Positions 26,522 to 35,431 of a stretch of DNA of 64,000 nt are shown in pieces. The position numbers and the translations under genes are program-made. Positions within the stretch are counted from its first letter, which is position 1; each line of letters starts with the position of its first letter. The notes beneath the pieces were generated by a model. That model saw only the letters and a program-made list of their open reading frames with translations. It was not told the origin of the DNA and did not search any database. The DNA comes from Paenibacillus glycanilyticus (GTDB taxonomy: Bacteria; Bacillota; Bacilli; Paenibacillales; Paenibacillaceae), in contig NZ_JAMBNP010000006.1 in assembly GCF_023715145.1 (NCBI RefSeq), positions 310,001 through 374,000 on the forward strand, in the 5' to 3' direction.

Positions 26522-28279
26522 TTACATCAGATTAACTTCCCGGATCTTCTCGAGCGGAATTTTGGGCTTGCGGTCTGCCGTGAGAAGTCCGTTCACTTCC
26601 TGCTGCACGTCGGTAATCTGCGTATAGCAGTAGCCGACGATGTAATCTTTATTCTTGATAGCCTGATGGATGCTCCGGAACCGGTTCAGGAAAGCATCGT
26701 CCGTGCTTACTTGATTGCCGTATCCCCAGCCTTCTTCGGACTGGAAGGCGATACCGCCAAATTCGCTGACGATAACCGGCTGCCCTTGATATTCATACCC
26801 GTCCGCAAAAGCATATTTCCAGCGGTTGAACGAGTGCTCATTGTTTAAGATTTCATCCTTGTTGCTGTAGCGCTTCTCGAACTCTTCGCCGGTCTCCACA
26901 TAGTCGTGAAGGGTCAGAATATCCGAGACCGTATGCTCCCAGCCGTCATTTGTAATAACCGGGCGATACGGATCAAAGCTTTTGGTCAGATGATAGATCG
27001 CTTCGGTAAACTTCTGCTGCTTCCGGTCCTTCTTAATATTCATGACGCCCCAGGATTCGTTAAACGGCACCCAAGTAATGATGGACGGATGATTATATTG
27101 CTGGCGGACAACCTCCATCCATTCATTGGTGAACTTATGAACGGCGTTGTCGTTAAATTCAAAGGTCGCAGCCATCTCCGACCAGACAAGCAGACCTTTC
27201 ACATCGCACCAGTAAAGGAACCGCGCATCTTCCACCTTCATATGTTTGCGGACGCCGTTGTAGCCCATCGCCATAATATGATCGATATCCTCGATCAGCG
27301 CTTCCTCGGAAGGAGGCGTTAGATGGCTTTCCGGCCAATAGCCCTGGTCCAGAATAAGCCGTTGATACAGCGGCGCATTGTTGAGCAGGATCCGGCCTTT
27401 CTCAATCGAGATCTTCCGCATGCCAAAGTACGAATAGACATGATCCAGCTTCTCATTGCCTTTGTACAAAACAAATTCAACATCATACAGATTTGGATGC
27501 TGCGGCGACCAGTAGCTGTGCATCCAAGGTCCGTTCGCTTCATGAACAAGATCGGCATCCAGCTGCAGCCAAGGGCGGTCGATCGTCAGGCTCATCTGCT
27601 TGACCTGGCGTCCCTTCAGGCTGATGATCGTCTCCAGGCGAATATCGGAAGCCGAGTAGTCACCTTCGACCTGGTATTCAAAACGCACGGTACGGCTGTC
27701 GATATCCGGCGTAATCTTCACGGAGTCCAAGCGGACGGGCGCTACAAATTCCATCCACACCGATTGCCAGATGCCCGTTGTCTGCACATAGAAGCATTCA
27801 AAGTTATCCTTCACCCAGCGCTGCTTGCCCCTTGGCTGTGTAGCGTCCAGGCTGTCTTCTACCTTGACGGTAAGCTGGTTTGCTTCTCCAATTGCGATAT
27901 AAGGCGTAATATCGAAGGAAAATGCCGCATAGCCGCCTTGATGAGTTCCAACGTATGAGCCGTTCACCCATACTTTTGCTGCGTAATCAACAGCCTGGAA
28001 ATGCAACAGCACTCTAGAGCCGTCCCTGTCTGCCGGAATATCCAATGTACGGTTGTACCAGACATAAGGATGATGGCTTTCATCGCCGATCCCGCTTGCC
28101 TGCGTTTCATACGTAAAAGGAACGTTGATCTTCAAATCGCCCGTAAATGCAGCGGGCAAGTGAGCCTCGCCGGTGTTCGCATCGTCAAAGGCAAAATTCC
28201 ATTCCCCGTTCAGATCGACCCATTGCTCCCGGACAAATTGCGGACGGGGGTAGTTTTTAATATACATTTTTGTTGTCAT
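26522..28279 (-). CDS. Glycoside hydrolase family 2 enzyme
   Basis: Cytoplasmic GH2 beta-glycosidase of 585 residues: N-terminal jelly-roll sugar-binding domain (RPQFVREQWVDLNGEWNFAFDD; HHPYVWYNRT), an immunoglobulin-like domain (about 190-290) and a TIM barrel. Acid/base Glu in WVPFNESWG (near 400) and nucleophile Glu in PVIVSEFGG (near 500). No signal peptide, so it acts on imported oligosaccharide. The short length and lack of C-terminal domains point to the beta-glucuronidase/beta-galactosidase-like small GH2 group; exact specificity is open. AGGGAAG lies 5 bases before the ATG. Last gene of the minus-strand ABC/GH43 operon, 58 bases after the GH43 gene. Confidence 0.9.
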   Translation of the reverse strand: MTTKMYIKNYPRPQFVREQWVDLNGEWNFAFDDANTGEAHLPAAFTGDLKINVPFTYETQASGIGDESHHPYVWYNRTLDIPADRDGSRVLLHFQAVDYAAKVWVNGSYVGTHQGGYAAFSFDITPYIAIGEANQLTVKVEDSLDATQPRGKQRWVKDNFECFYVQTTGIWQSVWMEFVAPVRLDSVKITPDIDSRTVRFEYQVEGDYSASDIRLETIISLKGRQVKQMSLTIDRPWLQLDADLVHEANGPWMHSYWSPQHPNLYDVEFVLYKGNEKLDHVYSYFGMRKISIEKGRILLNNAPLYQRLILDQGYWPESHLTPPSEEALIEDIDHIMAMGYNGVRKHMKVEDARFLYWCDVKGLLVWSEMAATFEFNDNAVHKFTNEWMEVVRQQYNHPSIITWVPFNESWGVMNIKKDRKQQKFTEAIYHLTKSFDPYRPVITNDGWEHTVSDILTLHDYVETGEEFEKRYSNKDEILNNEHSFNRWKYAFADGYEYQGQPVIVSEFGGIAFQSEEGWGYGNQVSTDDAFLNRFRSIHQAIKNKDYIVGYCYTQITDVQQEVNGLLTADRKPKIPLEKIREVNLM

Positions 28280-28337
28280 GCTAGCTTCCCTGCTCTCTGT
28301 TACACCTCATGTGCTGCGTTTAAGGATGAGATGAATA

Positions 28338-30776
28338 TTATGATTTCGTATTTACCGTCATATTGCTGAACTGCCAGCCTGCCGAGCTTGCTCGAAGGCC
28401 AACACGTCCATGAAGGAGGGCATTGCGGTCCGTCCAGGCCAGAACCGGCTCGTCATTGTCTCCGTCATATACTTCAATGCTCGCACCTTCCAGCTTGATC
28501 CGAATCGGATGCGCTTTGCCGTTCTCAAGCTCAAGCACACCTGAGGTCAGCTCCTGATTCACTTCATAGCTGATCTTCCTCAAGATCATTCTGCCGTTGC
28601 GCAAAGCGAGCTCATACCCGATAAAGGAATCCGTCACCTGATCACGGAAGGAGGATTCATTGGTCGTCCGCAGCAGAATCGATGCCTCGCCTTCTGCCGC
28701 TTCGGTCTGTGTAACTTCGACACCAACCTCCATATCCGTCCACCGGGTATCCCCGCCAAAGATCATGGCGTTATTGCTGTCTACCAGCAGTCCAATCGCA
28801 CCGCTCTCCACCTGCCAATCTCCAAAGGTAGAATCCGGGTCAAAGGCAATCTCCTGCCTCCCTTCGGAAGCTGCCGCCTCGCTGGTCTCGATAAACCGGA
28901 TATTCGGATTCCCTTTCCCCTTCGCGACAGTCAGCCATTGCATGCCTTTCTTCATGGGAAACGTTCCTAGCGGTACCTTCATCCATTCCGAGGTATCATC
29001 CTCGGTTGCGAAATTCCGAGCCTTCAGCTTCACGGTCCGCTTCGCGCCGCCAGCTTCGACGACAAGCGTTGAGCCGGCTGAAGTATCCTCTACCATGGCG
29101 GCCACGGCATAGTCACCGTCTGCGCGTACATATACCGGGAAAGCTAGCTCGGCGTCCTCACCCTTCAGCTCTGCCGAGTAGCTTCCGTCAGGTGTTCCTT
29201 CCTGATGAAGGACAATGTCGTTACTGGCCATCGAAGATGCATGAACGGCTTCCATCGTGCCGGGCACCTGCTTAATCGTTTGATTATCGCTGCTGCCGCC
29301 AGCCTCATTCGAGAATGCCGTATAATGAAGCCCCGGATGAAGTCCGCCGCTCCAGGCATAGCCGATCCGTCCGGCCTTCGCGGTCAGCTGCGTATTATCA
29401 ATGAGCAAAAGGCCGTCCCAATATACTCGTGTTCCGTTCCGATCCGCTTCAACCCGGACCGTATGCAGCTTGGCGAAGTCCATGCCTTCGGGCAAAGAAG
29501 CTTGCTGCAGCTCTTCTCCCGCTTCCGAATTCAACAAGGAAATCGAACGGCTGGCCGGATGAATCCGGACGCTTCGATAGCTTGCCGGATCGGCATAAGA
29601 GAAGATGGCCTCCAGTTCGCCGGAAGCTGGCGAGGACTGCTCTTTGTCCACGACAAAGTTATATTCCGCGGTAAATCGGTCTTCCGTCGTGACCGTTGTC
29701 ACCCAAGCTTTATCTGCTCCGGCAACGTCTGCCTGCTCCCATCGCTCGTTGCCAGGACTATCATCGCCGAGCGAATCTCGAAACGCGGGAAGCGATGGCG
29801 CCGGAGCAGGCATGCCATGCGTTGGACCAAGCACGGACATTTTATCTCCGTTAAACGTAAGCCGGTCCATATTGAGCTTCCTTACCGGCGGCCCTTCGGC
29901 TGACTTGCCCGCCAAATTGTGATAAACGATGTAATAAGAGTCCATATCTGGCCCGAGAACGGTCGCGCTATGGCCAAGACCGTTAAAATCTTTGTCTGTC
30001 GACATAATAATCGGATTATTATCGGGAATCGCATAAAGGCCTGTCGGAGAATCATGCGCTACTGCGTAGTTCACGCGGTAACCCTTCGAGAAGACATGAT
30101 TGCCGGTATAAGTCATGTAATAAGTGCCGCCCCGCTTAATGATCATCGAGCCTTCCGTCCAATGTCCAAGCGACGTATTCAGCTTATTGCCCGCATCAAT
30201 CGTATAAGGATCGCTCATGCTGCTGGCCATAATCCCGCCGGATTCGGCATGGGTGAAATACCACTTGGCATCGTCATCAATAAAGACGGAGCCATCGATG
30301 GTAAGTCCGAGATTGTCCGTCTTTACAGCGAACGGTCCCGTGGGACTGTCGCTTTGCAGCACATAATGCCCTTTGCCCGCCGGAGACGTATACATATAGA
30401 AAGAACCGTTCCAATAGACAACCTCCGGCGCATACGCGCCTTCGGTCAGCGGCTCTTCCGTCACCAGACCTTCATAGCTCCAATTCACCAGATCGTCGGA
30501 GCTCCACGCTTTTATGCCGACCCGCCAGTCCTTCGTGCTGCAGTACAAATAATACTTGCCGTTGTAGCGAAGCACATAAGGATCGCCGATCCCGTAATCC
30601 TCCCATTCCTGATCCAGGACAATCGGATTTTGATAGGTTCGGTCCCATGCTAGAGCCTCTCTGACCTTAACTTCATCCTGCTTCTGCGTCATCATCCATA
30701 TCCCCCCTCCCCCTGCTGCCAGTACAACCGCGATGCCAATGCCGATCAAAGATCGTTTCATTTGCGAAGCGCTCAT
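28338..30776 (-). CDS. Membrane-anchored GH43 glycosidase with C-terminal sandwich domains
   Basis: Residues 6-28 form an uncleaved anchor or signal (SLIGIGIAVVLAAGGGGIWMM). A five-bladed propeller of GH43 follows (about 45-340): Asp base in GIGDPYVLRYNGKYYLY, Asp in TIDGSVFIDDDAKWYF, acid Glu in HWTEGSMIIKRG. The remainder (about 350-812) holds laminin-G-like or DUF1080-like beta-sandwich modules (YRSVRIHPASRSISLLN; FRDQVTDSFIGYELALRNGRMIL) that probably bind polysaccharide. GH43 enzymes remove arabinose or xylose units. An in-frame extension to 30869 exists, but the ATG at 30776 has AAGGGG 7 bases upstream, lying inside the end of the permease gene only 4 bases away. Translational coupling is likely. 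Confidence 0.87.
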   Translation of the reverse strand: MSASQMKRSLIGIGIAVVLAAGGGGIWMMTQKQDEVKVREALAWDRTYQNPIVLDQEWEDYGIGDPYVLRYNGKYYLYCSTKDWRVGIKAWSSDDLVNWSYEGLVTEEPLTEGAYAPEVVYWNGSFYMYTSPAGKGHYVLQSDSPTGPFAVKTDNLGLTIDGSVFIDDDAKWYFTHAESGGIMASSMSDPYTIDAGNKLNTSLGHWTEGSMIIKRGGTYYMTYTGNHVFSKGYRVNYAVAHDSPTGLYAIPDNNPIIMSTDKDFNGLGHSATVLGPDMDSYYIVYHNLAGKSAEGPPVRKLNMDRLTFNGDKMSVLGPTHGMPAPAPSLPAFRDSLGDDSPGNERWEQADVAGADKAWVTTVTTEDRFTAEYNFVVDKEQSSPASGELEAIFSYADPASYRSVRIHPASRSISLLNSEAGEELQQASLPEGMDFAKLHTVRVEADRNGTRVYWDGLLLIDNTQLTAKAGRIGYAWSGGLHPGLHYTAFSNEAGGSSDNQTIKQVPGTMEAVHASSMASNDIVLHQEGTPDGSYSAELKGEDAELAFPVYVRADGDYAVAAMVEDTSAGSTLVVEAGGAKRTVKLKARNFATEDDTSEWMKVPLGTFPMKKGMQWLTVAKGKGNPNIRFIETSEAAASEGRQEIAFDPDSTFGDWQVESGAIGLLVDSNNAMIFGGDTRWTDMEVGVEVTQTEAAEGEASILLRTTNESSFRDQVTDSFIGYELALRNGRMILRKISYEVNQELTSGVLELENGKAHPIRIKLEGASIEVYDGDNDEPVLAWTDRNALLHGRVGLRASSAGWQFSNMTVNTKS

Positions 30777-30780
30777 GTCA

Positions 30781-31620
30781 TTACCCCTTAATGCCGCTGA
30801 TTGCCATCGATTCGATGAAGTAACGCTGCGCCATAAAGAACACGATAACAACCGGCACAAGCGCAACAACCGACGCCGCCATCAGTGACGGGTAGTTAGA
30901 GGTAGAGATATAGTTCGACTGCATGCTCGCGATAAGGACTTGAATCGTTTGACGCTCAGGCGTATGCAAGTAAATAAGCGGACCCATAAAGTCATTCCAG
31001 ATGCCCATAAAACCTAGCGCGGCTTGTGCGGCAATCGCCGGCTTCGCAATCGGAAGCGCAACGGTTGTAAACGTCCGGAAGTAACCGCAGCCGTCGATTT
31101 TGGCCGCGTCGATCAGATCGTTAGGTATGGAGCCCTGCATAAACTGCCGGAAGAAGAAGATCGTTACGATGTTCCCGAATAAGCCCGGTACAATCAGAGG
31201 GGCAAGCGTATCCACCCAGCCCAGCTCGGAGAAGCCGATATACTGCGGAATCATGACAACCGAGTAAGGAATCATCATCGTGCCAAGCAGCGCCATAAAG
31301 ATCCATTCCTTGAACGGAAATTCGAACTTGGAGAACGCGTAGGCTGCCATTGCAGCCACAAACAGGCCGACAGTCAGTACGCATACAACGACGATGGCAC
31401 TGTTCATAAATCCGTATAATAATGGCGCCTTCGACCAGACATCTTTATAGTTGAGCCAGGTCGACGGATTGGGAATCCATTGCGGCGGAACATCAAACAC
31501 ATGCTGCTGCGTTTTAAGCGAGGTCGATACTGTCCATGCAAGCGGGCCCAGCATAATAACGGATCCCGCAAGCAGCAGCGCGAAAATAATCGTATCTATA
31601 AGACGGCGTTGATTGGCCAT
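30781..31620 (-). CDS. Sugar ABC transporter permease (MalG type)
   Basis: Binding-protein-dependent permease, CUT1 family, 279 residues, six helices. The EAA loop appears as DAAKIDGCGYFRTFTTVALPIAKPA (around residues 185-210). SMAISGIKG is the common MalG-type C-terminus. The start at 31620 is chosen for its AGGAGG site; upstream in-frame sequence is the shadow of the partner permease. It begins 14 bases after the stop of the first permease. The ATPase is not encoded here, as is common for CUT1 systems sharing an MsmX-like ATPase. Confidence 0.93.
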   Translation of the reverse strand: MANQRRLIDTIIFALLLAGSVIMLGPLAWTVSTSLKTQQHVFDVPPQWIPNPSTWLNYKDVWSKAPLLYGFMNSAIVVVCVLTVGLFVAAMAAYAFSKFEFPFKEWIFMALLGTMMIPYSVVMIPQYIGFSELGWVDTLAPLIVPGLFGNIVTIFFFRQFMQGSIPNDLIDAAKIDGCGYFRTFTTVALPIAKPAIAAQAALGFMGIWNDFMGPLIYLHTPERQTIQVLIASMQSNYISTSNYPSLMAASVVALVPVVIVFFMAQRYFIESMAISGIKG

Positions 31621-31634
31621 TGCGTAGGGGCCTC

Positions 31635-32528
31635 CTAATCCTGATACACCCACCGCTTGGACAAGCGGAATTGTACCAAAGTAATGATAAATATAAGGAT
31701 GCCAAGCACCCAGGCAACCGAGCTTGCGTAACCCATGTTGAAATATTTGAACGCCTCTTGGAAAATGTAATACACAATTGTCGCGCCGCTGTATTCCGGA
31801 CCGCCATCCGCTGCAAGTATGTACATCTGGCTGAAGGACTGGAAGGTTCCGATAATGCCCATAACAACGACATAGAAATGAATCGGCGACAAAAGCGGAA
31901 GCGTAATATGCTTGAATTGATGCCAACGGGTAGCCCCGTCAACTTCTGCTGCTTCATAATAGGTTGAAGAAATCCCCTGGAGACCGGCCAGATACAGTAC
32001 CATCGTACCGCCTACGCCGCCCCATAATCCCATAATAATGAAGGATGGTTTTACCCAATTCGGATCACCCAGCCAGTTAGGGCCCTGCGTGCCGAAGATC
32101 TTCCAAATGAACTCGTTAACCAGGCCGTAGTCATAATTCAGCATCCACTGCCACAAGAGAGAAACGGCAATAATCGGAGAAATGACAGGGATATAATAAA
32201 TGGTCCGGAAAAGCGAGATTCCGGCAAGCTTGCGGTTCATCATGATGGCAAGAATCATTGAGACGACCATGCCAACCGGGATGCCTAGAAGCAGGAAAAA
32301 TGTGTTGTACAGCGACTTATAGAACTTCTCGTCATGGAACATATAGTTGAAATTGTCAGCTCCGACAAACTCCGAAGGCGTCAGCATATCCCAGGACATA
32401 AAGCTGAGGCCAAACGAGGTGAGCAGCGGCGCCAGCCCAAAGATCAGGAACCCGAGCACGGGCGGCATTACAAATATGAGGGACCAGATCATTTCCTTGC
32501 GACGGTATCCGGTTATTGTTTTCTTCAT
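31635..32528 (-). CDS. Sugar ABC transporter permease (MalF type)
   Basis: First permease of the CUT1 importer, 297 residues with six helices. N-terminal RRKEMIWSLIFVMPPVLGFLIFGLAPL is typical of MalF/UgpA-like subunits, and the EAA loop reads YYEAAEVDGATRWHQFKHITLPLLSP (residues about 190-215). ATG start with an AGGAGG-like site. Preceded by an intercistronic hairpin (32557-32589) separating it from the binding-protein gene. Confidence 0.93.
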   Translation of the reverse strand: MKKTITGYRRKEMIWSLIFVMPPVLGFLIFGLAPLLTSFGLSFMSWDMLTPSEFVGADNFNYMFHDEKFYKSLYNTFFLLLGIPVGMVVSMILAIMMNRKLAGISLFRTIYYIPVISPIIAVSLLWQWMLNYDYGLVNEFIWKIFGTQGPNWLGDPNWVKPSFIIMGLWGGVGGTMVLYLAGLQGISSTYYEAAEVDGATRWHQFKHITLPLLSPIHFYVVVMGIIGTFQSFSQMYILAADGGPEYSGATIVYYIFQEAFKYFNMGYASSVAWVLGILIFIITLVQFRLSKRWVYQD

Positions 32529-32556
32529 TATTAATCCTCCCTGGCCGAAGGTGAGA

Positions 32557-32589
32557 GGGGCAAAGACGATGTCTTATCATCTTCGCCCC
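32557..32589 (-). other. Intercistronic hairpin between binding protein and permeases
   Basis: GGGGCAAAGACGATG (32557-32571) pairs imperfectly with TATCATCTTCGCCCC (32575-32589). There is no T-tract. Likely an mRNA processing or stability element that lets the binding protein be made in excess. Confidence 0.6.
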
Positions 32590-32615
32590 CGGCACTCCAG
32601 CAAGTTCAACCTGCT

Positions 32616-34022
32616 TTACTTATTGCTTTCGTCGAACAGTTTTTGAAGCTTCGGCTGCTCAGCCTTCACAAAGTCGGCTGCGCTTTGCTTGCCGTTCCAG
32701 ACAACGCTCGCATCCTGCCAGAACGTATCGAGCCATTTCGTGTTCTTCGAGGTGTTCTCAATTGGCGGACGGCCATAGTCGGAAATAATATCAAGGAATA
32801 CTTGGCGGGTCTCCGGTTTTTTATCCATTTGCAGGAACTCGCCTTTTGCCATATCCATCAGGTTTGGAACCGCTTGGCCAAGCTCATAGTTTTGTTTTTG
32901 CGAGTCTTGATCAAGGCTGAGGTAAGCGGCAAGGCGGAAGGCGTCATCAGGGAACTCCGTTTTGTCCGATACGACAAAACCAAGCGATCCGAGCCATGTT
33001 GCTGTCTTGCCCGTGTTCGGGCTAGCCGGCCATGCTGCGATATCCCAGTTAAACGGCAGATCCCAGAATCCAGGCTGATCCCATGGTCCCATCGGGAACA
33101 TCGCGATTTTGCCTGCTACGAAACGTGCATAGCCATTTTGCGCTTTCTCGTCATCCGGGGAAGGACTCACTTTATGAACAAGGCTAAGGTCAGCAACAAA
33201 TTGCATGGCCGTCGCAAATTCGGGCGTGTCGATTGTGATTGTTCCTTTGCCGTCTGTCCAGTCTCCGCCATTCGCCCATACGGCAGATTCCGTAGAATAA
33301 CCGGCAACGCCAAAGGTATCGATTTTACCGCGCTCGTTCGTCACGGTCAGCTTCTTGGCATCAGCAAGCATATCATCCCAAGTGTATTCGCCTGCTTTGG
33401 CGCTAGGATAAGGAAGACCGGCTTTATCGAACAAATCTTTGTTGTAAGCAAGCGCCCATGGACCAACGTCCTTCGGCAAGCCGTAAATATCGCCTTGACC
33501 CGATGCAGTCCCGTCATAACGGTAACGGTCCAGCGCTGCCGGCCATACGTTGGATTGATCAACGAGGCTGCTCGAATCGAGCATCGGCTGCAGGTTCTTC
33601 AGAACACCGCTGCTTACGAGCTTGTTGAAGTTCGCCCCGCCTGCGTAGAATACATCCGGCGTTTTCTTCGCTGCGATCAACGTATCAAGCTTTTGATAGT
33701 ACTCGCCTGGAGGCACAACCGTGTACTTCACCTTTTTGTTCGGGTATTTCTTCATATAAGCATCGATCAGCTTCTGGAATACAGCCTTTTCCGTGTCTCC
33801 GCCCCAGCCCATAAATTCAATGCTGGACTTCGCGTCGGCACCGGAATCCGTTCCTTCTGCCGCTCCTGCATTCGTCGACTCCTGCGCTGCCGCGTTACTG
33901 TTGTTCTTACCGTTATTCGAGCTTTCCTTGCTGCCACCGTTGCTCGAGCTGCAGCCTGCAAGCACGATGATGAGACAGAGCATGGCAGCCATCCAAACCT
34001 TACCGTTAGTCCATTTCGCCAT
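32616..34022 (-). CDS. Sugar-binding lipoprotein of the ABC importer
   Basis: Extracellular solute-binding protein family 1. A lipoprotein signal with LAGC puts the lipidated Cys at residue 24, followed by a long Ser/Asn/Gly-rich linker to about residue 70. The mature part shows FMGWGGDTEKAVFQKLIDAYMKKYPNKKVKYTVV-like domain-1 start and TPDVFYAGG. 468 residues. First gene of the operon (binding protein, two permeases, GH43, GH2), transcribed from the promoter at 34188-34216. The presence of GH43 and GH2 suggests arabinose-, xylose- or glucuronate-containing oligosaccharides as ligand; this is inference. Confidence 0.92.
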   Translation of the reverse strand: MAKWTNGKVWMAAMLCLIIVLAGCSSSNGGSKESSNNGKNNSNAAAQESTNAGAAEGTDSGADAKSSIEFMGWGGDTEKAVFQKLIDAYMKKYPNKKVKYTVVPPGEYYQKLDTLIAAKKTPDVFYAGGANFNKLVSSGVLKNLQPMLDSSSLVDQSNVWPAALDRYRYDGTASGQGDIYGLPKDVGPWALAYNKDLFDKAGLPYPSAKAGEYTWDDMLADAKKLTVTNERGKIDTFGVAGYSTESAVWANGGDWTDGKGTITIDTPEFATAMQFVADLSLVHKVSPSPDDEKAQNGYARFVAGKIAMFPMGPWDQPGFWDLPFNWDIAAWPASPNTGKTATWLGSLGFVVSDKTEFPDDAFRLAAYLSLDQDSQKQNYELGQAVPNLMDMAKGEFLQMDKKPETRQVFLDIISDYGRPPIENTSKNTKWLDTFWQDASVVWNGKQSAADFVKAEQPKLQKLFDESNK

Positions 34023-34157
34023 TTGTTACTTCCCCCTTCATAATGAATGAACGATACGATTCCCCACAAACAAATAAGCATTGACCCTTATGTACAGTCT
34101 AATCGGCCCCCGCTAGCGTTCCTTTCAACAGGCCTAACCATCCCGACATATTTTTTA

Positions 34158-34216
34158 TTTTGTTACAACTTATTTGTTTATAAACAAAATATACAGTCGG
34201 TTTATTATAATGTCAA
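34158..34216 (-). promoter_or_regulatory. Promoter and operators of the ABC/GH43/GH2 operon
   Basis: Minus-strand -35 TTGACA (34211-34216), 17-base spacer, -10 TATATT (34188-34193). The perfect palindrome TTTGTTTATAAACAAA (34173-34188) touches the -10 and covers the start site. Next to it lies TTTTGTTACA (34158-34167), the same decamer found twice, inverted, in front of the regulator gene (35308-35339). Confidence 0.75.
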
Positions 34217-34247
34217 CGCTTTCTTTCAATAAAATTGTATCATTCAA

Positions 34248-34291
34248 TAAAAAAGTTCCAGATGCGTTTGTTCTCACAAAACATCTGGAAC
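34248..34291 (-). terminator. Terminator of the ArsR-like regulator gene
   Basis: GTTCCAGATG (34255-34264) pairs with CATCTGGAAC (34282-34291), with an inner TTTGT/ACAAA pair and a minus-strand T6 tract. Confidence 0.9.
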
Positions 34292-34304
34292 AATTGAACG
34301 AGCT

Positions 34305-35228
34305 TTATTCGTATTGCATACGCATGATAATCCCCTGCGCATAATCGCCAAAGGATTTGCCGAACAGGTTTATGCCTCCCTGATGCTTCGCGTCCGGCTT
34401 CAGTCCGATCCGGAAGGTAATAAAAGGCTTCTGATCCAGATGCAGATCCCGAAGCGTTGTCATGGAGCTCTTCTCATTATCAACCGTGCTGCGGCTTTCC
34501 TCCACTGCCCATGTCTTGAGCAGGCCATGCTGGGTGCTGGAGTCATTCCACCAAGGCGGATTCAGCTTGCCCCGGTGGTCACCGAAATCGCCCGGCGATA
34601 TCCAGGAGCCAACCTCCATATCATTAACCCAAACCGTAATCTCGGAGGGCCAGTCATTATTATAGTTAGGTGCTTCCGAGCATAGCTCGAGAGAGAATTC
34701 GATTGACTTCACCTTTGCGCCTGCAGGAAGCTTCTTGGGAAAGCGGTATTCGATCCAGCCCTTGCGGAACCAGATAATCTCCGCCGTCCGGCTGTCCGGA
34801 TGATAGAAGTTGTCCGCCTCGTCTTCGGCAAACAGCATGCCTGTCGTATTCGCCATTCCGCAGGTCGGAATGATATCAAAGTTGATGAAATGGCCAATCG
34901 GCATCTCGACCTCGACCGCTTTGCTCGTATTCTGATAGTAGGCAATCGGATTAAGTATCATGCGCACGTCATCGAAATTACGGCTGCACACCTTCATCGC
35001 CCCGCGGGAAGCCGGCTGAAGCTCGGTCAGTATAAGCTCTGCCTCCTCGAGCACCTTCACATTGGTTGCCGCTGTAGAGACCGGAATATCGAGCGCCTCC
35101 GCGATTTCAATTATGTTCAGGTTAGGCTTGGCAAGCAGCAGCTTGATGATGCCAATTCGGGTATGTGTACTAAGAGCATGCGCGACCTTTACGAGACGAT
35201 CGGGCTCGTCTATCGTTAATTCCAACAC
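34305..35228 (-). CDS. ArsR-like winged-helix regulator with C-terminal sensory domain
   Basis: Residues 8-75 form an ArsR-type winged helix (THTRIGIIKLLLAKPNLNIIEIAEALDIPVSTAATNVKVLEEAEL). Residues about 100-307 form a beta-rich domain (PIGHFINFDIIPTCGMA; YHPDSRTAEIIWFRKGWIEYRFPK; ITVWVNDMEVGSW) that looks like a carbohydrate-binding jelly roll and may sense the imported sugar. No metal-binding Cys motif of classic ArsR (CxCxC) is present. GTG start with AAGGGA 7 bases upstream. It lies directly upstream of the ABC operon on the same strand with its own terminator. Shared TTTTGTTACA sites suggest it controls both itself and that operon. Confidence 0.8.
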   Translation of the reverse strand: MLELTIDEPDRLVKVAHALSTHTRIGIIKLLLAKPNLNIIEIAEALDIPVSTAATNVKVLEEAELILTELQPASRGAMKVCSRNFDDVRMILNPIAYYQNTSKAVEVEMPIGHFINFDIIPTCGMANTTGMLFAEDEADNFYHPDSRTAEIIWFRKGWIEYRFPKKLPAGAKVKSIEFSLELCSEAPNYNNDWPSEITVWVNDMEVGSWISPGDFGDHRGKLNPPWWNDSSTQHGLLKTWAVEESRSTVDNEKSSMTTLRDLHLDQKPFITFRIGLKPDAKHQGGINLFGKSFGDYAQGIIMRMQYE

Positions 35229-35307
35229 CGCAAAGTCCCTTCTTCCTCTTATCTGATAGTTTCTTACAACAAGATTAGCGCTATTTACCTATTTTGTCTA
35301 GTTTAAT

Positions 35308-35339
35308 TGTAACAAAATATATTTTTATTTTTTGTTACA
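35308..35339 (-). promoter_or_regulatory. Inverted TTTTGTTACA operator before the regulator
   Basis: TGTAACAAAA (35308-35317) and TTTTGTTACA (35330-35339) form a perfect 10-base inverted repeat with a 12-base AT-rich centre, about 80-110 bases upstream of the GTG start. The same decamer occurs at 34158-34167. Confidence 0.7.
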
Positions 35340-35378
35340 GAATTTTTGTTTTTAACTTTGAAATAACCCCTTAACCGT

Positions 35379-35418
35379 AACAAAGCTGCCAATGAATATG
35401 GCAAGCTTTGTTGTTTTT
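35379..35418. terminator. Hairpin with T-tract between SDR and regulator
   Basis: AACAAAGC and GCTTTGTT arms with an inner GCCA/TGGC pair (35379-35412). The T-tract is on the plus-strand side, although the gene ending nearby (SDR start region aside) is on the minus strand. Its use is unclear. Confidence 0.45.
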
Positions 35419-35431
35419 CCTGCATGACTCG

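Noticed and set aside
30777..30869. Longer N-terminus for the GH43 protein
   Set aside because: The extension lies inside the permease coding sequence and lacks a ribosome site, whereas the ATG at 30776 has AAGGGG at proper spacing.
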